NCBI GenBank assembly: GCA_000430305.1
Contig: ASZZ01000001.1
Location: forward strand, 62,001 to 126,000
Source of the DNA: Streptococcus mitis 17/34
GTDB lineage: Bacteria > Bacillota > Bacilli > Lactobacillales > Streptococcaceae
Direction of reading: 5' to 3'
Length of the DNA: 64,000 bases
In this document: in pieces, positions 7,690-14,962 of the stretch
Numbering within the stretch: the stretch's first letter is position 1
Layout: each line of letters begins with the position of its first letter
Translations under genes and position numbers: made by a program
Notes under the pieces: generated by a model
What the model was told of the DNA's origin: nothing
Seen by the model: only the letters and a program-made list of their open reading frames with translations
Databases searched by the model: none

Positions 7690-10350
7690 ATGAAAACTAC
7701 AAAAGAAAGATTAGCAACAGCTATTCAAGTCCCTTTAGACGAGAGTCTAACTTTTTATCATACCAGTTTAAACGGTTTGACAGAGGAACAAGTCGAACAA
7801 AATCGTGACCTATATGGTGAAAACACCATTACCAAAGGTCAAGAAGACAGTATCCTCAAAAAGATTTACGAATCGATCATCAATCCCTTTACAATCATCT
7901 TGCTGGTTATCGCCGTGATTTCCTTAGTGACCAATGTCTGGTTGGCAAAACCAGGGCAAGAAGATCCGACGACTTCCATTATCATCGTTGTCCTAGTCCT
8001 CATTTCTGGTGGCATTCGATTTGTCCAAGAACTCCGCAGTGATAAGGCTGCGACCAATCTATCAAAAATGATTGTCAACACAGCGACTGTCATTCGTCAA
8101 GGAGAAATTCAAGAAGTACCTATCGATGACTTGGTAGTGGGTGACGTGGTTAAATTAAGCGCTGGAGATATGATTCCAGCAGACCTTCTTTTATTTGAGT
8201 CGCGCGATTTCTTTGTCCAACAGTCTGGCTTGACAGGAGAAAGTGATTCTGTTGAAAAATTGGCCTTGACCAAGGCAACAGTTCAACAACCTGATAGTCT
8301 GCTAGAAGCCGAATCCTTGGCTTTTATGGGAACCAATGTCTTATCTGGTAGTGCCAAGGCCGTGGTTTTGGCGGTTGGCGATGATACCATGATGGGGGCC
8401 ATTGAGCAGACCCTGAACACCTATGATGAGCCCACTTCGTTTGAACGAGAGATGAATAGTATCTCTTGGCTCTTGATCCGTTTGATGTTGGTCATGGTGC
8501 CCATCGTTTTCTTGTCCAATGGTTTAACAGATGGCGACTGGCTGGAAGCTGGCGTATTTGCTTTGAGTGTTGGTGTTGGATTGACACCTGAGATGCTTCC
8601 TATGATCATCACGGCCAGTCTAGCAAAAGGTTCTATTATCATGGCCAAGGAAAAGGTGGTTATCAAGAAACTCAATGCCATACAGGACTTAGGGGCTATT
8701 GATATCTTGTGTACAGATAAGACAGGAACTCTAACCCAAGACGAAATCGTTCTAGAATATCCCTTGGACATCCACGGACGCTTGGATTTGACCGTTTTGA
8801 GACGAGCTTATCTTAATTCCTACTTTCAAACTGGCTTGAAAAATTTGATGGACAGAGCCATCATCAAACGGACTGAAAAGGAAGCAAAAGAACACGCTCT
8901 CTTGCAAAATCTAGATCAAACCTTTCAAAAAATAGATGAGCTTCCCTTTGATTTTGAACGTAGACGGATGAGTGTTATCGTTAAGGATGAACACGAAGTT
9001 GTTAGTTTGGTAACCAAGGGTGCCCTAGAGGAAATGCTTGCGATTTCCAGTCATGCGGAATACCAAGGAGTGATTACTCCCTTGACAGATGCTATTAGAG
9101 AAGAAATTTTAGCGGAAGTACGACAACTCAATCAACAAGGTTTGCGTGTCTTGGGAGTGGCCTATAAGTCAGGTTTGAGGGAAGGTCATTCCTATACAGT
9201 TGATGATGAAGGGGATATGATTCTAACTGGTTATTTAGCCTTTCTAGATCCTCCTAAACCGTCTGCAGCACCAGCAATTAAGGCTCTGTTAGAACATGGG
9301 GTTCAAACAAAGATTTTGACGGGAGACAACGAAAAGGTTACCCAAGCAGTCTGTGAAAAGGTTGGTTTGGATATCAATCAGATGCTGTTGGGATCGGAAA
9401 TTGATCAGATGAGTGATCAAGAATTGGCCCAAGCTGTAGAGGAGGTAACTGTCTTTGCCAAACTTTCTCCTGACCAAAAAGCACGGATTATTTTGCAATT
9501 TAAGGCTAATGGTCATGCTGTCGGCTATATGGGAGATGGAATCAATGATGCTCCTTCTATGAAAGTTGCAGATGTGGGGATTTCTGTTGATACAGCAGTA
9601 GATATTGCCAAAGAAACAGCTGATGTTATCCTACTTGATAAGGATCTCATGGTGCTTGAAAAAGGACTTGTTGAAGGACGTAAGGTCTATGCAAATATGA
9701 CCAAATATATCAAGATGACAGTGAGTTCTAATTTTGGGAATATCTTATCCCTATTGGTCTCTGGAATCTTTTTACCCTTTTTACCGATGGCACCAGTCCA
9801 TTTGATTATTCTAAATCTAGTCTATGATTTGTCTTGTATTGCCTTGCCTTTTGACAAGGTGGATAAAGATTTTTTGAGAAATCCGCATACCTGGGAAGCT
9901 AAGTCCATCACGCGTTTTATGGTCTGGATGGGTCCGATCTCTTCTGCCTTTGATATTTTGACCTTTATTTTGCTCTATTTTATCATTGTCCCCATGACGA
10001 CAGGTCATGCCTATGTTCATGGAGCAGAGTCGGCTGTAGGATTTATTGTCTTGTTCCAGACAGGTTGGTTTATCGAGTCTATGTGGTCACAGACCATGGT
10101 TATCCATATGCTGCGTTCAGCCAAAATTCCCTTTTTACAAAGTCGTCCAGCTTGGCTAGTCCTTGTGACAACCTTATTGGCTGCAGCCTTTGTGACCTTC
10201 CTTCCCTACAGTCCACTCGCAAGCCTACTTCATCTCACTCCTTTAAAACCGATTTATTTCATCTTCTTACTTTTCATCATTATTTTGTATATGATTAGCG
10301 TGACAATTGTGAAAAAAATCTATATCAAGAAATATAAAGAATGGCTGTAA
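7690..10350 (+). CDS. mgtA: Magnesium-translocating P-type ATPase
   Basis: An 886-residue P3B-type ATPase importing Mg2+ across the membrane. Landmarks: SGLTGES actuator motif, PEMLP in the ion-binding membrane helix (from residue 300), the phosphorylated Asp 343 in DKTGTLT, KGA in the nucleotide domain, and GDGIND at about 615-620. The C-terminal membrane region has LVYDLSCIALPFDKVD, typical of MgtA/MgtB. AGGAG precedes the ATG by six bases. Control by the upstream M-box, and perhaps by the leader peptide and hairpins, makes it a low-magnesium gene. I do not recall this gene between pepQ and spx in pneumococcal reference strains, so it may be accessory. Confidence 0.93.
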   Translation: MKTTKERLATAIQVPLDESLTFYHTSLNGLTEEQVEQNRDLYGENTITKGQEDSILKKIYESIINPFTIILLVIAVISLVTNVWLAKPGQEDPTTSIIIVVLVLISGGIRFVQELRSDKAATNLSKMIVNTATVIRQGEIQEVPIDDLVVGDVVKLSAGDMIPADLLLFESRDFFVQQSGLTGESDSVEKLALTKATVQQPDSLLEAESLAFMGTNVLSGSAKAVVLAVGDDTMMGAIEQTLNTYDEPTSFEREMNSISWLLIRLMLVMVPIVFLSNGLTDGDWLEAGVFALSVGVGLTPEMLPMIITASLAKGSIIMAKEKVVIKKLNAIQDLGAIDILCTDKTGTLTQDEIVLEYPLDIHGRLDLTVLRRAYLNSYFQTGLKNLMDRAIIKRTEKEAKEHALLQNLDQTFQKIDELPFDFERRRMSVIVKDEHEVVSLVTKGALEEMLAISSHAEYQGVITPLTDAIREEILAEVRQLNQQGLRVLGVAYKSGLREGHSYTVDDEGDMILTGYLAFLDPPKPSAAPAIKALLEHGVQTKILTGDNEKVTQAVCEKVGLDINQMLLGSEIDQMSDQELAQAVEEVTVFAKLSPDQKARIILQFKANGHAVGYMGDGINDAPSMKVADVGISVDTAVDIAKETADVILLDKDLMVLEKGLVEGRKVYANMTKYIKMTVSSNFGNILSLLVSGIFLPFLPMAPVHLIILNLVYDLSCIALPFDKVDKDFLRNPHTWEAKSITRFMVWMGPISSAFDILTFILLYFIIVPMTTGHAYVHGAESAVGFIVLFQTGWFIESMWSQTMVIHMLRSAKIPFLQSRPAWLVLVTTLLAAAFVTFLPYSPLASLLHLTPLKPIYFIFLLFIIILYMISVTIVKKIYIKKYKEWL

Positions 10351-10439
10351 ATTTCATTTTGTCAAGAAAAAAGTACGAAAATGGCGAAAAAAAGTCAAAA
10401 AAATTTAAAAATAGGTCGCAAGTCGGATGTTTTTTATGG

Positions 10440-10445
10440 TATAAT
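10440..10445 (+). promoter_or_regulatory. Extended -10 promoter for spx
   Basis: TATGGTATAAT gives a strong extended -10 box, 41 bases before the spx ATG. No convincing -35. Confidence 0.6.
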
Positions 10446-10486
10446 AGACTAAACTGATAGTAACATGTAGCGAAAGGGGTAGGTAC

Positions 10487-10885
10487 ATGATTAAAATTTA
10501 TACAGTCTCAAGTTGTACTAGCTGTAAAAAAGCAAAAACCTGGCTCAATGCCCACCAGTTAAGTTATAAAGAACAAAACCTTGGTAAAGAAGGAATTACG
10601 AGAGAAGAATTACTGGATATTCTAACCAAAACAGATAACGGAATAGCCAGCATCGTTTCATCTAAAAATCGCTATGCCAAAGCCCTTGGAGTGGATATTG
10701 AAGATTTGAGTGTTAATGAAGTCCTCAATCTGATTATGGAAACACCGAGAATTTTAAAGAGCCCAATTCTTGTAGATGAAAAACGCCTGCAAGTTGGCTA
10801 TAAGGAAGACGATATTCGTGCCTTCCTACCACGCTCTGTCCGTAATGTAGAAAATGCAGAAGCACGTTTGCGTGCAGCTCTATAA
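10487..10885 (+). CDS. spx: Spx/ArsC family transcriptional regulator
   Basis: Spx proteins bind the RNA polymerase alpha C-terminal domain and redirect transcription in thiol and oxidative stress. The 132-residue product has the expected length and thioredoxin-like ArsC fold, with the redox switch Cys10-Thr-Ser-Cys13 intact and the RPIL-equivalent segment as RILKSPILVDEKRLQVGY. Streptococci carry two Spx paralogues; which one this is cannot be told by eye. It has its own promoter and a weak terminator-like hairpin after the gene (10891-10915). Confidence 0.9.
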   Translation: MIKIYTVSSCTSCKKAKTWLNAHQLSYKEQNLGKEGITREELLDILTKTDNGIASIVSSKNRYAKALGVDIEDLSVNEVLNLIMETPRILKSPILVDEKRLQVGYKEDDIRAFLPRSVRNVENAEARLRAAL

Positions 10886-10890
10886 ACATC

Positions 10891-10915
10891 AAGGCTGGGA
10901 GCAATTCTCAGTCTT
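10891..10915 (+). terminator. Weak terminator after spx
   Basis: AAGGCTGGGA can pair with TTCTCAGTCTT using G-U pairs around a short loop, followed by TGTTCTGTTTT. The T tract is interrupted, so readthrough into the lipoprotein gene is possible. Confidence 0.45.
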
Positions 10916-10950
10916 GTTCTGTTTTAATCTGAAAAAGAAAGAAGAGAGAA

Positions 10951-11520
10951 ATGAAAAAAATTGTTCTTGTTAGTCTAGCTTTCCTTTTTGTCCTGGCTGG
11001 TTGTGGGCAGAAAAAAGAAACTGCAACAGCTACAAAAACAGAAAAGGATACGCTTCAGTCAGCATTGCCAGTTATTGAAAATGCCGAGAAGAATACAGTT
11101 GTAACCAAGACTTTGGTCTTGCCCAAGTCAGATGATGGTAGCCAGCAAACCCAAACCATTACTTATAAAGACAAAACTTTTTTGAGCCTAACCATTCAAC
11201 AAAAGCGTCCAGTCTCAGATGAGCTGAAGACTTATATTGACCAACATGGAGTGGAAGAAACTCAAAAAGCTCTTCTCGAGGCGGAAGAGAAAGATGAATC
11301 CATCATAGAAGCTCGTAAATTGGCAGGCTTTAAGCTTGAAACCAAATTATTAAGTGCAACAGAACTTCAAACAACGACTAGTTATGATTTTCAAGTTTTG
11401 GATGTCAAGAAGGCTTCTCAGACTGAGTATCTGAAGAACATTGGTTTAGAAAATCTCTTGAAGAATGAACCAAGCAAATATATTTCAGACAGATTGGCAA
11501 ATGGCGCGACAGAACAATAG
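10951..11520 (+). CDS. Lipoprotein, DUF1307/YehR-like (tentative)
   Basis: A 189-residue secreted lipoprotein: basic start, hydrophobic core and lipobox LAGC placing the lipidated Cys at residue 19, followed by a Lys/Thr-rich linker. The remaining domain (about 45-185) is a mixed alpha/beta region with many Lys and Glu, and resembles the YehR-type DUF1307 family, though that assignment is from memory of pattern only. No catalytic motif is evident. It sits between spx and the ireB operon with its own ribosome site (AAGAGAG). Confidence 0.8.
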   Translation: MKKIVLVSLAFLFVLAGCGQKKETATATKTEKDTLQSALPVIENAEKNTVVTKTLVLPKSDDGSQQTQTITYKDKTFLSLTIQQKRPVSDELKTYIDQHGVEETQKALLEAEEKDESIIEARKLAGFKLETKLLSATELQTTTSYDFQVLDVKKASQTEYLKNIGLENLLKNEPSKYISDRLANGATEQ

Positions 11521-11570
11521 AAAATCCAAATAAATAGACTGCCTGAATTGTAGAAGGTAAGGAATTATGC

Positions 11571-11576
11571 TATAAT
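11571..11576 (+). promoter_or_regulatory. Extended -10 promoter of the ireB-ruvX operon
   Basis: TATGCTATAAT (extended -10) lies 30 bases before the ireB start codon. Confidence 0.6.
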
Positions 11577-11606
11577 GGTACTATTCTAAGGAAAGAGGGT
11601 GTTAGA

Positions 11607-11872
11607 ATGGGATTTACTGAAGAAACAGTACGTTTTAAATTGGACGATTCCAATAAAAAAGAAATTAGCGAAACTTTGACTGATGTCTATGCTTCGTTGA
11701 ACGATAAGGCTACAACCCAATTAACCAAATCGTAGGTTACGTATTGAGTGGAGACCCTGCCTACGTTCCTCGTTATAATAATGCACGAAATCAAATCCGT
11801 AAATATGAGCGTGATGAAATCGTTGAGGAGTTGGTTCGCTACTACCTTAAAGGACAAGGAGTCGATCTGTAA
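11607..11872 (+). pseudogene. ireB: IreB (DUF965/UPF0297), frameshifted in this sequence
   Basis: IreB is a small substrate of the PASTA kinase/phosphatase pair (IreK/IreP in enterococci; StkP/PhpP here). The reading [18 protein letters not shown] breaks after NDK at 11708: the sequence has AAGGCTAC where AAGGGCTAC restores the rest ([20 protein letters not shown] to the end, GQGVDL). With one G added the gene is 88 codons plus stop, the exact family length. The family is conserved and the loss falls in a G run, so a sequencing error is the likeliest cause. It is the first gene of an operon with ruvX four bases downstream. Confidence 0.85.
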
Positions 11873-11875
11873 CCT

Positions 11876-12295
11876 ATGAGAATTATGGGATTGGACGTCG
11901 GTTCAAAAACGGTAGGGGTGGCCATCAGCGATCCGCTCGGTTTTACAGCTCAAGGGCTTGAAATCATCCAAATCAATGAGGAGCAAGGCCAATTTGGTTT
12001 TGACCGCGTTAAGGAGTTGGTTGATACTTACAAGGTGGAACGATTTGTAGTGGGCTTGCCTAAAAACATGAACAATACAAGCGGACCGCGCGTGGAAGCT
12101 AGTCAAGCATACGGAGCAAAGCTAGAGGAGCTTTTTGGTTTACCAGTAGATTATCAAGATGAACGCTTGACAACAGTTGCTGCAGAGCGCATGTTGATTG
12201 AACAAGCAGATATCAGTCGCAATAAGCGCAAGAAAGTCATTGATAAGTTAGCAGCTCAGCTGATTTTACAAAATTATTTAGATAGAAAATTTTAA
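11876..12295 (+). CDS. ruvX: RuvX/YqgF-type Holliday junction resolvase homologue
   Basis: A 139-residue RNase H-fold nuclease of the YqgF family, which acts in pre-16S rRNA 5'-end maturation and was proposed as a Holliday junction resolvase. The first catalytic Asp is in [16 protein letters not shown], followed by [13 protein letters not shown] and the [13 protein letters not shown] segment; the final acidic position is near [10 protein letters not shown]. Length is normal. It starts three bases after the ireB stop, so it is translated with ireB and the DUF1292 gene. Confidence 0.92.
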   Translation: MRIMGLDVGSKTVGVAISDPLGFTAQGLEIIQINEEQGQFGFDRVKELVDTYKVERFVVGLPKNMNNTSGPRVEASQAYGAKLEELFGLPVDYQDERLTTVAAERMLIEQADISRNKRKKVIDKLAAQLILQNYLDRKF

Positions 12296-12309
12296 TATAA
12301 GGAGAGGCT

Positions 12310-12615
12310 ATGTCACACGATCATAACCACGAACACGAAGAACGTGAACTAATCACACTAGTAGATGAGCAAGGAAACGAAACCTTGTTTGAAATCCTTT
12401 TGACCATTGACGGAAAAGAAGAATTTGGTAAAAACTATGTTCTTCTAGTACCAGTTAACGCAGAAGAAGACGAAGACGGACAAGTTGAAATCCAAGCTTA
12501 CTCATTCATCGAAAACGAAGATGGAACAGAAGGTGAATTGCAACCAATCCCAGAAGACTCAGAAGACGAATGGAACATGATTGAAGAAGTTTTCAACAGC
12601 TTTATAGAGGAGTAA
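12310..12615 (+). CDS. DUF1292 (YrzB-like) acidic protein
   Basis: A 101-residue, very acidic protein with a His-rich start ([11 protein letters not shown]) and the DUF1292 core [18 protein letters not shown] followed by YVLLVPV. The family is always found with ireB and ruvX in Firmicutes, as here, but its function is unknown. AAGGAGAG lies just before the start. The N-terminal histidines could bind metal, which is a guess. A strong terminator follows directly after the stop. Confidence 0.88.
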   Translation: MSHDHNHEHEERELITLVDEQGNETLFEILLTIDGKEEFGKNYVLLVPVNAEEDEDGQVEIQAYSFIENEDGTEGELQPIPEDSEDEWNMIEEVFNSFIEE

Positions 12616-12636
12616 AAACGTCCGGGGGACGTTTTT
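12614..12636 (+). terminator. Terminator of the ireB-ruvX-DUF1292 operon
   Basis: AAAAACGTCC pairs perfectly with GGACGTTTTT around a GGG loop; the T run is part of the stem. It begins inside the stop codon of the DUF1292 gene. Confidence 0.8.
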
Positions 12637-12639
12637 AGC

Positions 12640-12776
12640 CTGACGCTAAAAATAAAAATCGTCAGTAAGTCCAGTGGATGTTGTGAGCCCAACTCCTAGA
12701 AATTAGAAGAGTTGAACGTCTTGTAGACGTGTTTAGCCCTGCGCTAGAAAATAGAAACGCAGGTATATCCAGTGGA
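12640..12776 (+). repeat. Array of small hairpins with conserved loops and varying stems
   Basis: Three hairpins share an A-rich loop close to CTAGAAATAGAA but have different perfect six-pair stems: CTGACG/CGTCAG (12640-12665), CAACTC/GAGTTG (12690-12714) and CCTGCG/CGCAGG (12738-12763). Each follows AGCC(C). Between them lie TCCAGTGGA mini-palindromes (12670-12678 and 12768-12776) and an ACGTC/GACGT hairpin (12716-12730). The unit is thus roughly duplicated. Stem divergence with kept pairing implies selection on structure. I do not recognise the element. Confidence 0.7.
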
Positions 12777-12829
12777 TGTTTTACCCCAGATTAACATTTA
12801 TAGTAGCTAGTTATTAGCTAACCAGGTAA

Positions 12830-12861
12830 GAGGTTGGGACGAAAATCCTGGCCTCGTTTTT
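12830..12861 (+). terminator. Hairpin with T run before folC
   Basis: GAGGTTGGGAC pairs imperfectly with ATCCTGGCCTC and is followed by GTTTTTG. It lies 56 bases before folC and would end transcripts coming through the hairpin array. Confidence 0.6.
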
Positions 12862-12917
12862 GTTACTTATCATGCTTTGATGTGGTAGTTGGTTGGACAT
12901 TTGTCAAGGAGATGTAT

Positions 12918-14168
12918 ATGTTTGAAGTTGAAGAATGGCTCCATAGTCGGATTGGTTTGAATTTTCGATCAGGTTTGGGCCGAATGCAGCAAGCGGTGGA
13001 TTTGTTAGGAAATCCTGAGCAGTCTTACCCTATTATCCACGTCACTGGGACTAATGGAAAAGGCTCTACCATTGCTTTTATGAGGGAGTTATTTATGGGG
13101 CATGGCAAAAAAGTTGCGACCTTTACCTCCCCTCATATCGTCTCTATCAATGACCGAATCTGCATTAATGGGGAACCAATAGCTGATGCAGACTTTATCC
13201 GTTTAGCTGAGCAGGTCAAGGAGATGGAAAAAACGCTTGTGCAAACCCATGACCAGTTGTCTTTTTTTGAATTGCTGACTTTGATTGCTTTTCTTTATTT
13301 TAGGGAGCAAGAGGTGGATTTGGTTCTACTAGAAGTGGGAATTGGTGGCTTACTTGACACGACCAATGTGGTAACTGGAGAGATTGCTGTCATCAGCTCC
13401 ATCGGACTTGATCATCAGGAGACTCTGGGTGACAGTATAGCAGCAATTGCAGAGCAGAAAGCTGGTATTTTTAAGGTTGGTAAAAAGGCAGTGATTGCTA
13501 AGTTGCCTTCAGAAGCTAGGCTTGTTTGTCAGAAAAAAGCAGACTCTTTAGCTGTTGACCTTTATCAGGCAGGTCAGGATTTTTCAATGCTAAAGGGTGA
13601 TTTTTCAAGTTCTTTGGGTACTCTTTCACAGTTGAAAATAGGCTTAGAAGGAGCCTATCAGCAGGAAAATGCAGCTTTGGCGTTGCAAACTTTTCTTCTC
13701 TTTATGAGGGAAGAAAAGGAAATTGTTGATGAGCAGGCTGTAAGACAGGCTTTAGCGAAAACCTATTGGGCTGGTCGTTTGGAGCGTATTCGTCCTCAGA
13801 TTTATTTGGACGGTGCTCATAACCTCCCAGCCTTGACTCGCTTGGTTGAGTTTATCAAAGAAAAAGAGCAGGAAGATTATCGTCCTCAAATCCTCTTTGG
13901 AGCCTTGAAACGTAAGGATTATCAAGGGATGTTAGGTTATCTGACTGAAAATTTACCTCAGGTAGAACTCAAGGTGACAGGCTTTGACTATCAAGGGTCC
14001 TTGGACGAGACAGATGTGACCGGTTACCATATAATTCCTTCTTACCGAGAATTTATCAGCAGTTTTGAAGCAAGGGCAGACGCGCAGGACTTGTTGTTCA
14101 TTACAGGGTCTCTCTATTTTATCTCAGAAGTACGGATTCACCTACAGGAGCATGAGCAGATAAATTGA
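12918..14168 (+). CDS. folC: Bifunctional folylpolyglutamate/dihydrofolate synthase
   Basis: FolC adds glutamate to dihydropteroate and folates with ATP. The 416-residue product shows the P-loop HVTGTNGKGST near residue 39, the folate-binding FTSPHI segment, EVGIGGLLDTTN, SIGLDHQETLG and, in the C-terminal domain, YLDGAHN. The start at MFEVEEWLHS is set by AAGGAG six bases upstream; the frame stays open further upstream through the terminator-like hairpin region but has no ribosome site there. The gene stop overlaps the -35 box of the next gene. Confidence 0.92.
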   Translation: MFEVEEWLHSRIGLNFRSGLGRMQQAVDLLGNPEQSYPIIHVTGTNGKGSTIAFMRELFMGHGKKVATFTSPHIVSINDRICINGEPIADADFIRLAEQVKEMEKTLVQTHDQLSFFELLTLIAFLYFREQEVDLVLLEVGIGGLLDTTNVVTGEIAVISSIGLDHQETLGDSIAAIAEQKAGIFKVGKKAVIAKLPSEARLVCQKKADSLAVDLYQAGQDFSMLKGDFSSSLGTLSQLKIGLEGAYQQENAALALQTFLLFMREEKEIVDEQAVRQALAKTYWAGRLERIRPQIYLDGAHNLPALTRLVEFIKEKEQEDYRPQILFGALKRKDYQGMLGYLTENLPQVELKVTGFDYQGSLDETDVTGYHIIPSYREFISSFEARADAQDLLFITGSLYFISEVRIHLQEHEQIN

Positions 14169-14193
14169 CCTCCTTTTTTGAACTTGTTATACT
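14165..14193 (+). promoter_or_regulatory. Promoter for the lipoprotein gene after folC
   Basis: TTGACC (14165-14170) overlaps the folC stop codon; TATACT (14188-14193) follows after 17 bases. Confidence 0.65.
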
Positions 14194-14252
14194 AGGGGAA
14201 CTGCCAGTTAGAAGAAAATTGCTCTAAATTGGTAGAAGAAAGGAAATTCATC

Positions 14253-14717
14253 ATGAAATTAAAAAGATTCACACTTTCTCTTGCTTCTCTAGCAAGTCTT
14301 AGTCTCTTAGTAGCTTGTTCACAGAGAGCTCAACAGGTTCCACAACCAGCAGCTCAATCGCAAACTCAACAAACTCAGCAATCACAACCTGCTGTTTCAT
14401 CTTCTACAGAAAATACAAACCAGGTAGCAACAAGTTCTTCACAAAATACAGTTACAGCTCAACCAACTAATATTGATGGGACTTATACCGGTCAGGATGA
14501 CGGAGACCGTATCACTTTAGTGGTAACTGGAACTACTGGTACATGGACTGAGCTCGAATCTGACGGGGATCAGAAAGTCAAACAGGTTAGCTTCGATGCA
14601 GCCAATCAACGTATGATTATTGGTGATGATGCCAAGATTTATACAATCAATGGCAATCAGATGATTATTGACGATATGGATAGAGACGCTTCAGATCGTA
14701 TCGTTTTATCAAAATAG
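14253..14717 (+). CDS. Small Ser/Thr/Gln-rich lipoprotein
   Basis: A 154-residue lipoprotein starting MKLKRFTLSLASL, with lipobox LVAC putting the lipidated Cys at about residue 23. An upstream in-frame ATG is ignored because AGAAAGGAAA precedes this one. After the Cys comes a low-complexity linker of Gln, Ser, Thr and Pro (about 25-75), then a compact beta-rich domain of about 75 residues with GTYTGQDDGDRITLVV and ending in RDASDRIVLSK. Exposed on the membrane face of the wall; no catalytic signature seen. Function unknown. Confidence 0.8.
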   Translation: MKLKRFTLSLASLASLSLLVACSQRAQQVPQPAAQSQTQQTQQSQPAVSSSTENTNQVATSSSQNTVTAQPTNIDGTYTGQDDGDRITLVVTGTTGTWTELESDGDQKVKQVSFDAANQRMIIGDDAKIYTINGNQMIIDDMDRDASDRIVLSK

Positions 14718-14723
14718 ACTAGA

Positions 14724-14750
14724 AGGAGACTGGATTTTTTGGTCTCTTTT
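14724..14750 (+). terminator. Terminator after the lipoprotein gene
   Basis: GGAGAC pairs with GTCTCT around a T-rich loop, followed by TTTT, seven bases after the stop codon. Confidence 0.6.
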
Positions 14751-14816
14751 ATGATTACTCAGAAAAATGATCATAAATACTTGCCTTCTAGCGAATACCT
14801 ACGTTATACTAGTATC

Positions 14817-14921
14817 ATACTCAATGAAAATCAAAGAGCAAACTAGGAAGCTAGCCGCAGGCTGTACTTAAGTACGGCAAGGTGAAGCTGACGTGGTTTG
14901 AATTTGATTTTCGAAGAGTAT
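14817..14921 (-). repeat. BOX element (A and C modules, no B)
   Basis: The 105-base element begins ATACTCAATGAAAATCAAAG and ends in TCGAAGAGTAT, with the boxA core GGCAAGGTGAAGCTGACG inside. Its ends are complementary. It is in reverse boxA-boxC orientation and, by eye, differs at only three positions from the copy at 33841. BOX elements are non-coding repeats scattered in S. pneumoniae and S. mitis intergenic regions. Confidence 0.9.
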
Positions 14922-14962
14922 CAATTACCTGTTTTTAGCATTCAAACTATCAAGGAGGGGAT

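Noticed and set aside
12834-12917. Longer folC start upstream of 12918
   Set aside because: It falls in a terminator-like hairpin, has no ribosome site, and the 416-residue form fits the family.
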